The notes: generated by a model from the sequence alone, not told the origin. Shown: positions 9,255 to 18,815, numbered from the stretch's first letter. The stretch: DNA of 64,000 nt from Chloroflexota bacterium (GCA_016183425.1 JACPEP010000006.1:62001-126000), one strand, 5' to 3'. Made by a program: numbers and translations.

Positions 9255-10943
9255 ATGAGAGACAGAAGGAGTTTCTGGCAGAAGCAGTTGTCCCGTCGCC
9301 GCATGTTAAAAGGCTTGGGGAGGGCTGGCATGGGGGTGATGGGCCTGGCCGCCGTGGGTTGTGCCGCCGCTCCCGCCGCCACGCCCACCCGGGCGCCAGC
9401 AGCGCCTGGGGCCGCCACCCCTACCTCCAGGCCGGCAGCCAGCCCAACACCCGTCGCCAAACAGTTAGACCGCCTGGTTCTGGGCCACAATCGGGATATC
9501 GTCACCCTCGACCCTGGCTTAACCAGCAGCACCATTCCGGCCATGGGTGCCCTCCAGATGATGTACGATGGCCTCACCGTCCATGACCGCAAGTCCCAGG
9601 CGGTTCCTAGCTTAGCCACGAGCTGGGAGAACCCTGACCAGTTGACCTGGCTTTTCAAGCTGCGTCCGGGGGTCAAGTTCCACAATGGATATGACTTTGA
9701 GGCCGCTGACGTCAAGTTCACTATAGAGCGGATGATAGACCCTCAAACCAAGTCGCCCCTGGTTACCCTGGTGAGAAACGTGGACAAAGTAGAGGCGGTG
9801 GACCAAGGCGCCGTCAAGATCGTCACCAAAGTGGTGGAGCCAGCTTTTTTGCGGATGATACCCGACGTGTTTATCATTTCCCAGAAGTATCTTAAAGAGA
9901 GCGACCCCGCCATTATGCAAAACAAGCCTGTAGGCACTGGACCTTATCGCTTTGTCAAATGGACTAAGGACGATGCCTTGGAGCTGACGGCGCTAGAGAA
10001 TCACTTCCGCATCGGCAAGCCTCCGTCACGGACCTTTTTCCAGCGGGTCATCCCCAGCGACACCCCTCGCATGGCTGCCTTGACCACGGGAGAAATCGAA
10101 TACGCCTTCGGCGTTCCCCCCGAACAGTGGGAGCAGATAGAGAAAGATCCCAACTTGGGTCTCCTGGTGGATGACTGGAACTTGAGCTTCCCTCACCTGG
10201 GGATAAGCCAGTTTGGGGAGTCTCCCTTGCGGGATAAGCGGGTTCGCCTGGCCATTAACTACGCCATTAACCGCGAGGAAATGGCCAAGGGGTTGTTCAA
10301 AGGGAAGGTGCGGCCCGTGGGTCAGCCCCTTAGCCCCGCCTGCTTCGGCTATGACGAGGCCATCAAGTCCTACCCTTATGACCCTCAAAAGGCTAAGGCT
10401 CTTTTAGCCGAAGCGGGGTATCCCAACGGTCTTGAGATAACCTTCTGGATCACTCCTGAGGCCTCTTATCTGATGCAAAAAGAGTACAACGAAGCGACTA
10501 TGGGCTTTCTCAACGCTGTCGGCATTAAGACCAATGTCAAGACGGTGCCCGTGGGCCAAAGCTCCCAATTTTTCGAGAGGATGCGGGGCAGGAACGAGGG
10601 TCCTGAAGGTATCTTCCATATGGCGGGCATGTGTGGCGTGTTTCTGGACGCCTTCCAGCTCTTGGAGTCCCACTACGTCACCTTTAATGAGCAGACCGGG
10701 TTGGGGAACAAGATGTACTGGTCGGACTCGGAGATAGACGCTTGGGCCAAAGAGGCCCGAAACATCCTGGACGAAAAAAAGCGAAAGGAGCTCTACAGCA
10801 AGATCTTCCGCAAGATGAATGAGGAGGCCTTGACCATCCCCCTCTTCAGCATGGTCTATGCCTGGGGCTACAACAAAAAGAAGGTAAAAGCTATCTATCC
10901 CCGCCAATCACGCCATGCCGCCTGGGATATCGAGGTGGCGTGA
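9255..10943 (+). CDS. Family-5 extracellular solute-binding lipoprotein
   Basis: 562 aa, SBP_bac_5 type (peptide/nickel/opine ABC receptors). The leader has twin arginines (SRRRMLKG) and a lipobox ending AVGCA, so it is predicted to be Tat-exported and lipid-anchored. An Ala/Pro/Thr linker follows. The mature domain has the family motifs: SWENPDQLTWLFKLRPGVKFHNG, VGTGPYRF and a YDPQKAKALLAEAGYP segment. It sits between two molybdenum hydroxylase genes with 33- and 25-base gaps, suggesting it captures their substrate or precursor. No permease or ATPase gene is present in the window. Confidence 0.9.
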   Translation: MRDRRSFWQKQLSRRRMLKGLGRAGMGVMGLAAVGCAAAPAATPTRAPAAPGAATPTSRPAASPTPVAKQLDRLVLGHNRDIVTLDPGLTSSTIPAMGALQMMYDGLTVHDRKSQAVPSLATSWENPDQLTWLFKLRPGVKFHNGYDFEAADVKFTIERMIDPQTKSPLVTLVRNVDKVEAVDQGAVKIVTKVVEPAFLRMIPDVFIISQKYLKESDPAIMQNKPVGTGPYRFVKWTKDDALELTALENHFRIGKPPSRTFFQRVIPSDTPRMAALTTGEIEYAFGVPPEQWEQIEKDPNLGLLVDDWNLSFPHLGISQFGESPLRDKRVRLAINYAINREEMAKGLFKGKVRPVGQPLSPACFGYDEAIKSYPYDPQKAKALLAEAGYPNGLEITFWITPEASYLMQKEYNEATMGFLNAVGIKTNVKTVPVGQSSQFFERMRGRNEGPEGIFHMAGMCGVFLDAFQLLESHYVTFNEQTGLGNKMYWSDSEIDAWAKEARNILDEKKRKELYSKIFRKMNEEALTIPLFSMVYAWGYNKKKVKAIYPRQSRHAAWDIEVA

Positions 10944-10968
10944 CCAGCCGTTCTTCATAGAGGTAGCA

Positions 10969-13752
10969 ATGGAAACAAGGGTGCGTTTCCTGGTCAATGG
11001 AGGGGAGGTCACGGCCTCTACTACCCCAGCAGACCCCACCCTGCTCCGTTTCCTTCGGGACAAGCTTCGCCTCATGGGGGCCAAGAACGGCTGTGGTGGG
11101 GGGCACTGCGGCACCTGCATCGTCATTATCGACGGTAAGGCCACCCGCTCCTGTCTAGTGAGGCTATCCCGCCTTGAGGGCAAAAGGGTGGAGACGGTGG
11201 AAGGGCTGAGTCGAGATGGCCAGTTGCACCCCCTTCAGGAGGCCTTCATTGACCTGGGGGCGGTGCAGTGTGGCTTTTGTACCCCAGGCGCCCTCATGGC
11301 GGCCAAGGCCCTTCTGGACAGGAACCTTTATCCCTCGGAGGAGGATTGCAAGAAGTCTCTGGAGATGGTGGTCTGTCGCTGTGGCGCTTACCATCGCATG
11401 ATCCAGGCGATACAGGTGGCGGCGGAGCGCCTGCGGGGCGAGCCTCGAAGCTTTTCCTCCTTCCACCTGGGCCAACGCAGCGACGTCGTCGGCCTGGGGG
11501 TGGAGCGGAAGGGCGATCGGACGAAGGTTACTGGCCAACTGAAGTATGCCGATGACATGTACTTTGGGGGGATGCTCCACGGCAAGATTCTGTGGAGCGC
11601 CCACCCCCATGCCCGTATTACGGCCATGGAGACCTCCGCTGCCCAGAGGATGCCCGGCGTGGTGGCCGTTCTCACCGCCGGCGACGTGCCTGGCCCCAAC
11701 GACCTGGGGAAAAATCAGCCGGTTCTTTGCGATAAAAAAGTGCGCTTTATCGGCGACCCGGTGGCGGCCGTCTTCGCCGAAACTCCGGAGCAGGCGCAAG
11801 CGGCTCTGAATAAGATCCGTGTGGAATACCAGCCCCTGCCCGCCGTTTTCTCTCCCTTCGAGGCTATGGCGGAGAACGCCCCCGCCATCCATGACAAGGG
11901 CAACCTGGAGGCCTACGTACCCTTCCACAAGGGCAACGTCCCCCAAGCCTTGGCGGAAGCTGATATCATCGTGGAGGGCTCTTACTATACCCCTTTCATT
12001 GAACACGCCTATCTGGAGACGGAGGCCGGGGTGGCGGTGAAAGAGGGGGACAGGATAACCATGTGGATAGGCAGCATGAACCCCCGCGGCCTGAGAGACG
12101 CCGTGGCCAAGGCCCTGAGCTTGCCCCCGGAGAGGCTGCGCTTTGCGGAAACCCCCTCTGGCGGGGCCTTCGGCGGCAAGCTGACGGTCACCATCCACGC
12201 CATTTTAGCCTTGGGGGTACTGAAGACGGGGAGGCCGTGCAAGGTAGTCCTCAGCCGGGCGGAATCCCTGCGCATGCACCCCAAACGGAACGCTGTCCAT
12301 TTGGAATACAAAACGGCTGCCAAGAGGGACGGGCGGCTCACTGCCGTGGAGGCTCGTATCGTCTCGGACCAGGGGGCTTACTCTGCCCTGGGGCGGGCCT
12401 GCCTGGAGCAGATGATGGTTTTTGGCTGCGGCCCCTACGTGGTGCCCAACGCCAAGATAGACGGCTACTGCGTCTATACCAATAAGGTGCCGGGAGGCGC
12501 TATGAGGGGCTTCGGGGACAACATGGCCGCCTTCGCGGTGGAGTCGCAAATGGATAAGCTGGCCCGAGCCCTGGATATGGACCCCTTCGAGCTACGCCTA
12601 AAGAACGCCCTCAGCCCCGGCGACTTCACCGCCGCGGGACAGCTTCTCAAGGCCAGCGTTCCTATGAAAGAAGTCATCACCAAGGCTCGAGAGGCTTTTC
12701 TAGGCATGTCGCTCTACAGAACGAAACCTGGCCAAAGGATAGGGGTAGGTATGGCCAGCGCCTTCAAAAACGTGGGTGGGGGTGGCACCTTCGGGGCGAT
12801 AGCGGAGGTGACCCCCCAGGGCGACATTCTGCTTCGGGTGGGCTGCCCCGACGTGGGCCAGGGCTCCAATACCATCTTCGCCCAGATGGCGGCTCAGGTT
12901 CTGGGCGTGAGCTATGAGAAGGTGAGGGTCATCCATGGCGATACCCATGAGACCCCCCCCTCCTCGGCCGGCACCGGAGGTCAGCGGGTGACGGTGAACA
13001 TGGGCAACGCCGTCCTCAAAGCCAGCTACTCTTTAAAAGCAAAGCTCAATACCTACGTCGCCCGTCAGATGGGGGTAGAGGAGAAAGCCGTGGCGCTCCA
13101 GGGAGATGGTTTCGTGGATACCGTTAGGGGGCACCCCCTGGTCACCCTGCCCCACCTGGCTCGCCTTGCCCTCTCCGAAGGGGAGGAGCTTCGGGCCGAG
13201 GAGTACTATACCATGCCTCCCACCCATTCCCTCTCCCTCACCGGCAACACCGATGGCGCTATCGACCCCCAGGTCTACGCCAATTATTTTTCCTACTCGT
13301 ACTGCACCCACGTGGCCGTGGTGACGGTGGACGAGAGGACGGGGGAGGTGAAAGTGCGTAAGCTCATCGCCGTCCACGACGTGGGGCGGGCCCTGAACCC
13401 TCGCAACTGCGAGACCCAGGTGGAGGGGAGCGTAATGATGGGACTGGGCTATGCCCTGAGCGAGGAGTTTGTCATCGAAGATGGAGTTAATGCCACCGAT
13501 ACTTTGAAGAAGTGTGGCATTCCGGGGGTCAGGGAGCTGCCGGAGGTGGATGTCATTCTGGTGGAGGACCCCCAGCCAGGCGGTCCTTTCTTTGCCAAGG
13601 GCATCTCCGAGGTGGCCACGGTGCCCACCACCCCCGCCATCATCAACGCTATCTACGACGCCATTGGTGTCCGCATTCAACGCCTCCCCGCCACTCCGCA
13701 GCGGGTCCTGGCGGGGCTGAAACAGAAAAGGGGACATGATGAAAGCTCGTAA
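10969..13752 (+). CDS. Second MOP-type molybdenum hydroxylase
   Basis: 927 aa from ATG 10969, which has AGAGG just upstream; an earlier in-frame ATG at 10915 lies inside the preceding gene and is unlikely. 2Fe-2S ligands are C42, C47, C50 and C62, then C101, C104, C136 and C138. The second cluster reads CRCGAY rather than the usual CRCTGY. The Mo domain has GGAFGGK, GAMRGFGD and FFAKGISEVA, the last holding the active-site Glu. It is a paralogue of the enzyme at 6438, equal in length and architecture, probably with a different substrate. Electrons must leave by an external carrier because no FAD domain exists. Confidence 0.9.
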   Translation: METRVRFLVNGGEVTASTTPADPTLLRFLRDKLRLMGAKNGCGGGHCGTCIVIIDGKATRSCLVRLSRLEGKRVETVEGLSRDGQLHPLQEAFIDLGAVQCGFCTPGALMAAKALLDRNLYPSEEDCKKSLEMVVCRCGAYHRMIQAIQVAAERLRGEPRSFSSFHLGQRSDVVGLGVERKGDRTKVTGQLKYADDMYFGGMLHGKILWSAHPHARITAMETSAAQRMPGVVAVLTAGDVPGPNDLGKNQPVLCDKKVRFIGDPVAAVFAETPEQAQAALNKIRVEYQPLPAVFSPFEAMAENAPAIHDKGNLEAYVPFHKGNVPQALAEADIIVEGSYYTPFIEHAYLETEAGVAVKEGDRITMWIGSMNPRGLRDAVAKALSLPPERLRFAETPSGGAFGGKLTVTIHAILALGVLKTGRPCKVVLSRAESLRMHPKRNAVHLEYKTAAKRDGRLTAVEARIVSDQGAYSALGRACLEQMMVFGCGPYVVPNAKIDGYCVYTNKVPGGAMRGFGDNMAAFAVESQMDKLARALDMDPFELRLKNALSPGDFTAAGQLLKASVPMKEVITKAREAFLGMSLYRTKPGQRIGVGMASAFKNVGGGGTFGAIAEVTPQGDILLRVGCPDVGQGSNTIFAQMAAQVLGVSYEKVRVIHGDTHETPPSSAGTGGQRVTVNMGNAVLKASYSLKAKLNTYVARQMGVEEKAVALQGDGFVDTVRGHPLVTLPHLARLALSEGEELRAEEYYTMPPTHSLSLTGNTDGAIDPQVYANYFSYSYCTHVAVVTVDERTGEVKVRKLIAVHDVGRALNPRNCETQVEGSVMMGLGYALSEEFVIEDGVNATDTLKKCGIPGVRELPEVDVILVEDPQPGGPFFAKGISEVATVPTTPAIINAIYDAIGVRIQRLPATPQRVLAGLKQKRGHDESS

Positions 13753-13760
13753 GGACTGCT

Positions 13761-13865
13761 ATGAAAATAATGATCACCCTGACCCGCCGCAGGCGGGGAG
13801 GGTCTCGGCCCACGGGTGTCGAGCTTCTGAGCCGTAGTGGAGCGAAGGCGAAGAATGACATTTTT
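13761..13865. repeat. Palindromic intergenic repeat, copy 1
   Basis: Begins TGAAAATAATGATCACCCTGA and ends GAAGAATGACATTTTT. It shares its ends and an internal GGTCTCGGCCCACGGGTG block with 58860-58984, and its ends with 56966-57069 and 57079-57191. Open frames inside it are artefacts. Confidence 0.75.
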
Positions 13866-13938
13866 AATCCATCGGTGGTCGCCCACGGGGCGACGGAAAC
13901 CTGGCGGAATATGCGGATGGTAGCGAAAGGAGAAGCAG

Positions 13939-15180
13939 ATGATTCCCTCAGAACTTAACCCCAACAAAAGTGCCTTACTGTTGCTGGACATGCAGGAGGA
14001 ATTCTTGAAGCCGGAGGGCGCTCTGGCCCGCGCCGGCCTGTTCTCGGTTACCCCTAAGGGTCGAGAGGAGGTTATCACCAATGCCCGGAAAGTGTTGGAA
14101 GCTGCCCGGCGGGCGGGGAGGCCGGTGGTCCATATTCAAACGGTGTTCAGGCCGGGGCACCCGGATTGCTACTTCGCCCCTCTCTGGCGGCAGGCCATCA
14201 TCTCTGATTCGGCGTGCTTGGTGGAGGGAAGCCGGGGCGCCGCCATTCCAGATGAGATTGGCCCTGAGGAGGAGGAGTTTGTCATCGCTAAGAAGGGACA
14301 CAGCGCCTTCCAACATACCTATCTAGACCGTCACCTGGGTGGTTTGGGGGTGGACAACTGCATTGTCCTGGGGAACCTCCTGGGCGCTATGGACGAGACC
14401 TTGAGACAGGGTTCTGCCCTGGGCTATGAGAATGTTTTGGTGACCGATGCTAGCTATCCTCTAAAATCTCCCCATCTGGAGACCCTGGGCAATCGAGCTT
14501 CTCAGGTAAAAGCGGAGGAGGCAGTTTCCTGGATTGGCAATGGTAATGTTGGCAAAAGGGAGCCGACAAGCTGGAGGCCCGGCCTGATAATCGTGGACCT
14601 GCAGAATGATCACAACCACCCTGAGGGGTTCAATCGGCGCATGGGCTATGGCATGACACCGTGGGAACAGACGCAGGAGATAATCAGGAACAACAATAAG
14701 CTGTCCGCAGCCATGAGGGCCAAGGGTTTCCCGGTGATCTACATTCAGAGCGTCCGTGGTAAGGATGACATCATTGATACCGCGGGAGCCAAGTCGACAC
14801 GGCGAAACAAGCCTATCCCACTCGGGGAGAGTTTCATTATCGAGGGAACTTGGGGGGCGGAGATCCTGGCGGATCTGGACCGTCAGGAGAGCGATTTTGT
14901 GGTGAGGAAGAGGGGTCATAGCGCCTTTGGCACTACCCACCTGCATCGTATGCTCCGAAACCTGGAGGTAAACCTTATTTTGGTCACCGGAGGCGCTATA
15001 ACGGGGTGTGGCTCCGATACCACTCGAGAGGGCGTGGGCCTGGGCTACCGGGCCATCGTCATCCCCGACGCCATGTACTCGCCCGAGAGCAGAGAAAAAG
15101 GAATCCCTGCCCTTGCCAGTCGGGCTGAGGTCATGAACACGGATGAGGTACTGCCCAGGATAGCTCGGGATAACTGGTAG
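13939..15180 (+). CDS. Tandem-domain isochorismatase-family hydrolase; first domain lacks the catalytic Cys
   Basis: 413 aa built from two cysteine-hydrolase domains (about 1-200 and 208-413). The family triad is Asp-Lys-Cys. Domain 2 has D220, K324 and C357 (TGGAITGCGSD). Domain 1 keeps D17 (LLLDMQEEF) and K118 (AKKGHSAF), but the Cys position, aligned through the shared GY motif at 163/370, is A150 (GNLLGAMDE). So domain 1 is probably structural or regulatory. Relatives hydrolyse N-carbamoyl amides, nicotinamide and isochorismate. ATG 13939 has AAAGGAG upstream. Its position between a hydroxylase and a solute-binding lipoprotein suggests amide or ring-cleavage product hydrolysis. Confidence 0.86.
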   Translation: MIPSELNPNKSALLLLDMQEEFLKPEGALARAGLFSVTPKGREEVITNARKVLEAARRAGRPVVHIQTVFRPGHPDCYFAPLWRQAIISDSACLVEGSRGAAIPDEIGPEEEEFVIAKKGHSAFQHTYLDRHLGGLGVDNCIVLGNLLGAMDETLRQGSALGYENVLVTDASYPLKSPHLETLGNRASQVKAEEAVSWIGNGNVGKREPTSWRPGLIIVDLQNDHNHPEGFNRRMGYGMTPWEQTQEIIRNNNKLSAAMRAKGFPVIYIQSVRGKDDIIDTAGAKSTRRNKPIPLGESFIIEGTWGAEILADLDRQESDFVVRKRGHSAFGTTHLHRMLRNLEVNLILVTGGAITGCGSDTTREGVGLGYRAIVIPDAMYSPESREKGIPALASRAEVMNTDEVLPRIARDNW

Positions 15181-15219
15181 AAGGTGAAGAAGGTCAATGC
15201 AGCAAAAAGGAGCGAAAGA

Positions 15220-16878
15220 ATGAGGGGGGAAAGTAACTACTGGAAAACGATGGCTAAAGAGCGGCTAACCCGCCGCCAGGTGTTGGGGGGAGCCGCTAGG
15301 GCTGGACTGGGGCTGGCGGGCCTTTCTCTTCTCGGCTGCGCCGCCGCCCCAGCGGCCACGCCGACCAAGGCTCCCGCCGCGGCGGGAACTCCAACGGCGG
15401 TCAAACCCCAATATGGCGGCAAGATCATCGGGGCCGCTGAAGCGACTCCGGGCATGGACCCCGGCAGTAATCTGGCAGGCTCCCACGATGATCTGCTTAA
15501 AAACCATATCTACAATGGCTTGGTAGGCCTTACCGTAAAGGGGGAGTACGTGCCGGACCTGGCCGAGTCCTGGGAGAACCCGGACAAGACCACCTTTATC
15601 TTTAAGCTGAGACGGGGAGTCAAGTTCCACGACGGCACTGACTTCAACGCTCAGACTCTCAAAGAAGGGTTTTACGACCGCTATACCAGCGGCCAAAAGG
15701 TCCATAGGACGCCTCCTCAATTCGCTAAAGAAAAGATAATAAAGTCATGGGATAGCGTTGACGACTACACCGTAAAGATCAGCCTTGAAAAGGTGTTCGC
15801 CAGCTTCTTTTATCAAAACGTGGCCGCTCGAAGTGGAGGCTTCGTTGCCTCCCCCACTGCCCTGAAGAAGCAGAACAATGACTTGACGACCCAAGGTGTT
15901 GGCACTGGGCCCTTCACGGCGGGGGATTGGGTCCTTGACGATCGTGTATCCTTGAAGAAGTTCCCGGGCTATTGGGAAAAGGACCTACCCTACCTGGACG
16001 AGATCGTATGGAGGATCATCCCCGACCAGAACACCGCCATCAACATGCTCAGAATAGGGGATATCAACCTCATTCTCACTGTCCTCGTCAAAGATGCGTC
16101 CCTGCTGGAAAGCGACCCCAATGTCGTGGTGCGGAAGGTTCCCGGCAGCAAGCGGAAGACCCTTTCTTTCAACATGGTGAGGCCCCCCTTCGATAAACTG
16201 GCCAACCGACAGGCGGTGGCCTATGCCATAGACCGCAAGGCCCTAGCGGATGCTGTCTGGCAGGGTTTTTACCCACCTGGGGACGGTCCCTTCCCTCCCT
16301 CTTCCTGGGCTTATGACCCCAACCTTAAGGGCTATCCCTATGACCCGGCCAAGGCCAAAGAGAAGCTGGCAGAGGCGGGCAACCCTGAAGGCTTCACCGT
16401 AACCACGGCCGCCGCCACCGGCCGCCCTGACGAGATCACCATGTCCGAGGTGATACAAGCCCAGCTAGCCAAGGTGGGCATAAAGCTGAACATTCGCACT
16501 ATGGACAACGCCACCTGGACGAAAGCGCGGGACAAGGGAATCGAGGAGTTCCAAATGATGAGCTCCAGCACCGGTTCCTCCGATGAGCCTGGCTATCTCT
16601 ATTACGTGGAGTACTCGCGGTTTGGGAGGACTGACTTCTACCGGGTGGAAAACAAAGAGATGGAGGCCCTATACTGGAAGTCTGAGGAGAGCTATAACCT
16701 GGAGGAACGAAGGCCCTATCTCCAAGAGTTGGCCAAGCTGATCACCAGGGATGTTTGGTCTTTCCTCATCCTGGCATATCCCTTCAACATCTACGCTTAC
16801 CGGAAGGGGGTAAACGACACCGAGTTGGGCACCAACTATACCGATATTCGCTTGAAGAAAGCGTGGTTGTCAAAATAG
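15220..16878 (+). CDS. Family-5 extracellular solute-binding lipoprotein (second)
   Basis: About 552 aa from ATG 15220, preceded by AAAAAGGAG; a GTG at 15184, four bases after the previous stop, is in frame but has no ribosome site. The leader contains LTRRQVLGG and a lipobox LLGCA, followed by an Ala/Pro/Thr linker. The mature part shows SBP_bac_5 motifs: SWENPDKTTFIFKLRRGVKF, GVGTGPF and a YDPAKAKEKLAEAG segment. It has the same role as the neighbour at 9255: binding of a peptide-like or small organic ligand at the cell surface. No transporter partners are adjacent. Confidence 0.9.
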   Translation: MRGESNYWKTMAKERLTRRQVLGGAARAGLGLAGLSLLGCAAAPAATPTKAPAAAGTPTAVKPQYGGKIIGAAEATPGMDPGSNLAGSHDDLLKNHIYNGLVGLTVKGEYVPDLAESWENPDKTTFIFKLRRGVKFHDGTDFNAQTLKEGFYDRYTSGQKVHRTPPQFAKEKIIKSWDSVDDYTVKISLEKVFASFFYQNVAARSGGFVASPTALKKQNNDLTTQGVGTGPFTAGDWVLDDRVSLKKFPGYWEKDLPYLDEIVWRIIPDQNTAINMLRIGDINLILTVLVKDASLLESDPNVVVRKVPGSKRKTLSFNMVRPPFDKLANRQAVAYAIDRKALADAVWQGFYPPGDGPFPPSSWAYDPNLKGYPYDPAKAKEKLAEAGNPEGFTVTTAAATGRPDEITMSEVIQAQLAKVGIKLNIRTMDNATWTKARDKGIEEFQMMSSSTGSSDEPGYLYYVEYSRFGRTDFYRVENKEMEALYWKSEESYNLEERRPYLQELAKLITRDVWSFLILAYPFNIYAYRKGVNDTELGTNYTDIRLKKAWLSK

Positions 16879-17125
16879 GCTTCACTTGCCACCTTCCCTC
16901 CGAAAGGGGGGAGAAGTTTGGCTTGAGGATGCCGGAAGAAGCGGTGGGAGGACAAAGCCAATGAAAAGTAAGGGCAATTATCCCTTGAAAAGTAAAATAT
17001 CTGCTAGACTAGAGTCACTAAAGGTAAAGGCTGACTCCATAGTCGAAAAGGGGGTATCACACAGGATATTAACCCATGCTCCTCGGTGTGTTTTTTAACC
17101 TCCAAGCACTAGGACGAGCAAAAAG

Positions 17126-17890
17126 ATGATGGATGATACGCTCACACTAGCACTTAATGGAGAGGTAACGGTAGAGGAATTCTCTCGTTCCATCCGTCAC
17201 TTCAGTGATCTTATTACAGCCCTGAAGGACGAGGTCGGTGGCGGAGCTACAATTACATGGGTTATCTATGACCTGCAGGTCAGTAGTGCAATTGCTACCG
17301 TGCGCGGCCTGTCTAACCAGCCAGACAAAGTAGAAGATGTGAAACGTGCCTATATTGAGGTGGGGCGTCATCTCGAGGAGCGCACGCCAATTCCATTTGG
17401 AAGGTCGGTCCAAACGCCAGCACGAGGTCTTGTCAGCGTCCTCGGTACTAGAATAATCTCCATCCGCTTCGAAACGGCTGATGAAGATGTAACTGTAGCC
17501 AGCACTCAGCTACCGCCTGCCCAACTGGAATCTGAGCGGATGACTGCCTATGGAGCAGTGGTAGGGAGGATACAGACTCTTTCAAATAGGCAAGGACTTA
17601 GATTTACTCTGTATGACAGTCTTCATGACAGAGCTGTTTCTTGTTATCTCCAAGAAGGCAAGGAAGAGGTATTACGTGGTCTATGGGGCAGCAGAGTGAT
17701 TGTGCATGGCTGGGTTAACCGTGACTTGGCTTCGGGAAGACCAATCGTAATCCGCCGGATAAGCAGAATTGACTCCCTTCCAGATAAGCCTAACCGCCAT
17801 AGCTATCTCTCGGCACGTGGAGTTGCCCCCAGGTCACCGGATGACCCATTGCCCGAAGAAACGATAAGGCGAATAAGAGATGCCTGGTGA
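17126..17890 (+). CDS. Unknown protein overlapping a PIN nuclease gene
   Basis: 254 aa. No named domain recognised. Residues 1-100 look like an alpha/beta module; residues about 138-215 (GAVVGRIQ, RFTLYD, VIVHGWV) have the strand pattern of an OB-fold, which is an inference. The gene ends 11 bases inside the PIN gene at 17880, implying translational coupling. The stretch 17100-18320 is visibly AT-richer than the genes on either side, suggesting transfer. It may be the antidote or specificity partner of the PIN protein, though it is much larger than a usual VapB. Confidence 0.6.
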   Translation: MMDDTLTLALNGEVTVEEFSRSIRHFSDLITALKDEVGGGATITWVIYDLQVSSAIATVRGLSNQPDKVEDVKRAYIEVGRHLEERTPIPFGRSVQTPARGLVSVLGTRIISIRFETADEDVTVASTQLPPAQLESERMTAYGAVVGRIQTLSNRQGLRFTLYDSLHDRAVSCYLQEGKEEVLRGLWGSRVIVHGWVNRDLASGRPIVIRRISRIDSLPDKPNRHSYLSARGVAPRSPDDPLPEETIRRIRDAW

Positions 17891-18317
17891 ACGGCGCAAG
17901 CTCTATTGGGATGCGTGTGTTTTCCTCTCCTACATTGAAGAGGTTGATGAACGTATGCCAATCCTTGACTCCTTATTAGCCGACAGTGCCCTCACCTATG
18001 GAGATATTGAGATAGTAACATCAATGCTTACTGTTGCGGAAGTCGCCTTTGCCCCATTCGAGAAGGCTAATAAGGTGCTTGACCCAGATATCGAGAAAAA
18101 GATTGAGGGACTATGGATACCTGGTGGTGCTGTCAGGTTAATAGAGTTCCATTATTCCTTGGCAGAGGGGGCTAGAGATTTGGTTCGCATGGCTGTTTTC
18201 AATGGTTGGAGATTGAAGCCTCCCGATGCAATTCACTTGGCCAGTGCCAAAGCCATGGGCGTCGAGGAGTTCCACACATATAACCTGAACGAGTTACAGA
18301 AATTTGCTACCACCTAG
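17880..18317 (+). CDS. PIN-domain ribonuclease, VapC-like
   Basis: 145 aa. Conserved acidic positions of the PIN nuclease fold: D11 (YWDACVF), E54 (TVAEVAF) and D116 (PPDAIHLASA). The usual last Asp is replaced by Asn in TYNLNEL (N135/N137). PIN proteins cleave RNA and often act as toxins. The start overlaps the upstream gene by 11 bases. The partner is a 254-aa protein instead of a small DNA-binding antitoxin, so this is not a textbook VapBC pair. Confidence 0.8.
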   Translation: MPGERRKLYWDACVFLSYIEEVDERMPILDSLLADSALTYGDIEIVTSMLTVAEVAFAPFEKANKVLDPDIEKKIEGLWIPGGAVRLIEFHYSLAEGARDLVRMAVFNGWRLKPPDAIHLASAKAMGVEEFHTYNLNELQKFATT

Positions 18318-18461
18318 GCTTTCCAATAGTAGCTCCGCATACGCAGGTTCCTCGATTACCAGGGATGTGAGACTTACTTGTCTAGAGGGGATAATTGCCA
18401 AAATGAAAATGGATCGACTTCATGAAGGTATGATGTGCGGAAAAGAAAGGCGGGCCGGTCG

Positions 18462-18815
18462 GTGGCATCGTTAGCCGAAGCGCAACTGGTGCAGTTTCTG
18501 GTATTTGACCTGAAGCCGGAGGTGACGGCAGAGGAAAGGGAAGAGCTCCTGAAGGCGACCCGAGCCCTGGAGCAGATTCCCGGCGTCATCTCCGTTAGGC
18601 TGGGAACGACCCTGGCTAACCCCCCTACCCGCCGCTATCAACTGGGCTGCATCATCTACTATGCCGACATTAAAGCCCGAGAGGGTTTCTTGCCTCACCC
18701 CATCCATCGGGACTTCGCTGAGAAGTACCTTCGGATGACCAATCGAGAGGACCGCCTCAACTCCATCGTTGACCTGCGGCCATCCTCGGAAAGCCTCCCA
18801 TACAAGGAGAGGTGA
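18462..18815 (+). CDS. Dabb-like (stress-responsive alpha/beta-barrel) protein
   Basis: About 117 aa from GTG 18462; GTG 18435 in the same frame is an alternative start. The core resembles the dimeric alpha+beta barrel: VQFLVFDLKPEVTAEE, an ALEQIPGVISVRLG strand/turn and a Y-rich segment before a HPIHRDF motif. It shares this plan with the protein at 23239. Dabb proteins form dimers with a central cavity, and some act as cyclases or ligand binders. It is followed after 50 bases by the first of two flavoprotein genes, so it may handle their product. Confidence 0.7.
   Translation: MASLAEAQLVQFLVFDLKPEVTAEEREELLKATRALEQIPGVISVRLGTTLANPPTRRYQLGCIIYYADIKAREGFLPHPIHRDFAEKYLRMTNREDRLNSIVDLRPSSESLPYKER

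Noticed and set aside
13761-13958. Small open frame between the hydroxylase and the hydrolase
   Set aside because: It lies in the palindromic repeat shared with three other sites and has no protein-like features.
16886-17098. Small open frame after the second solute-binding protein
   Set aside because: No ribosome site or recognisable sequence; AT-rich gap upstream of the PIN pair.
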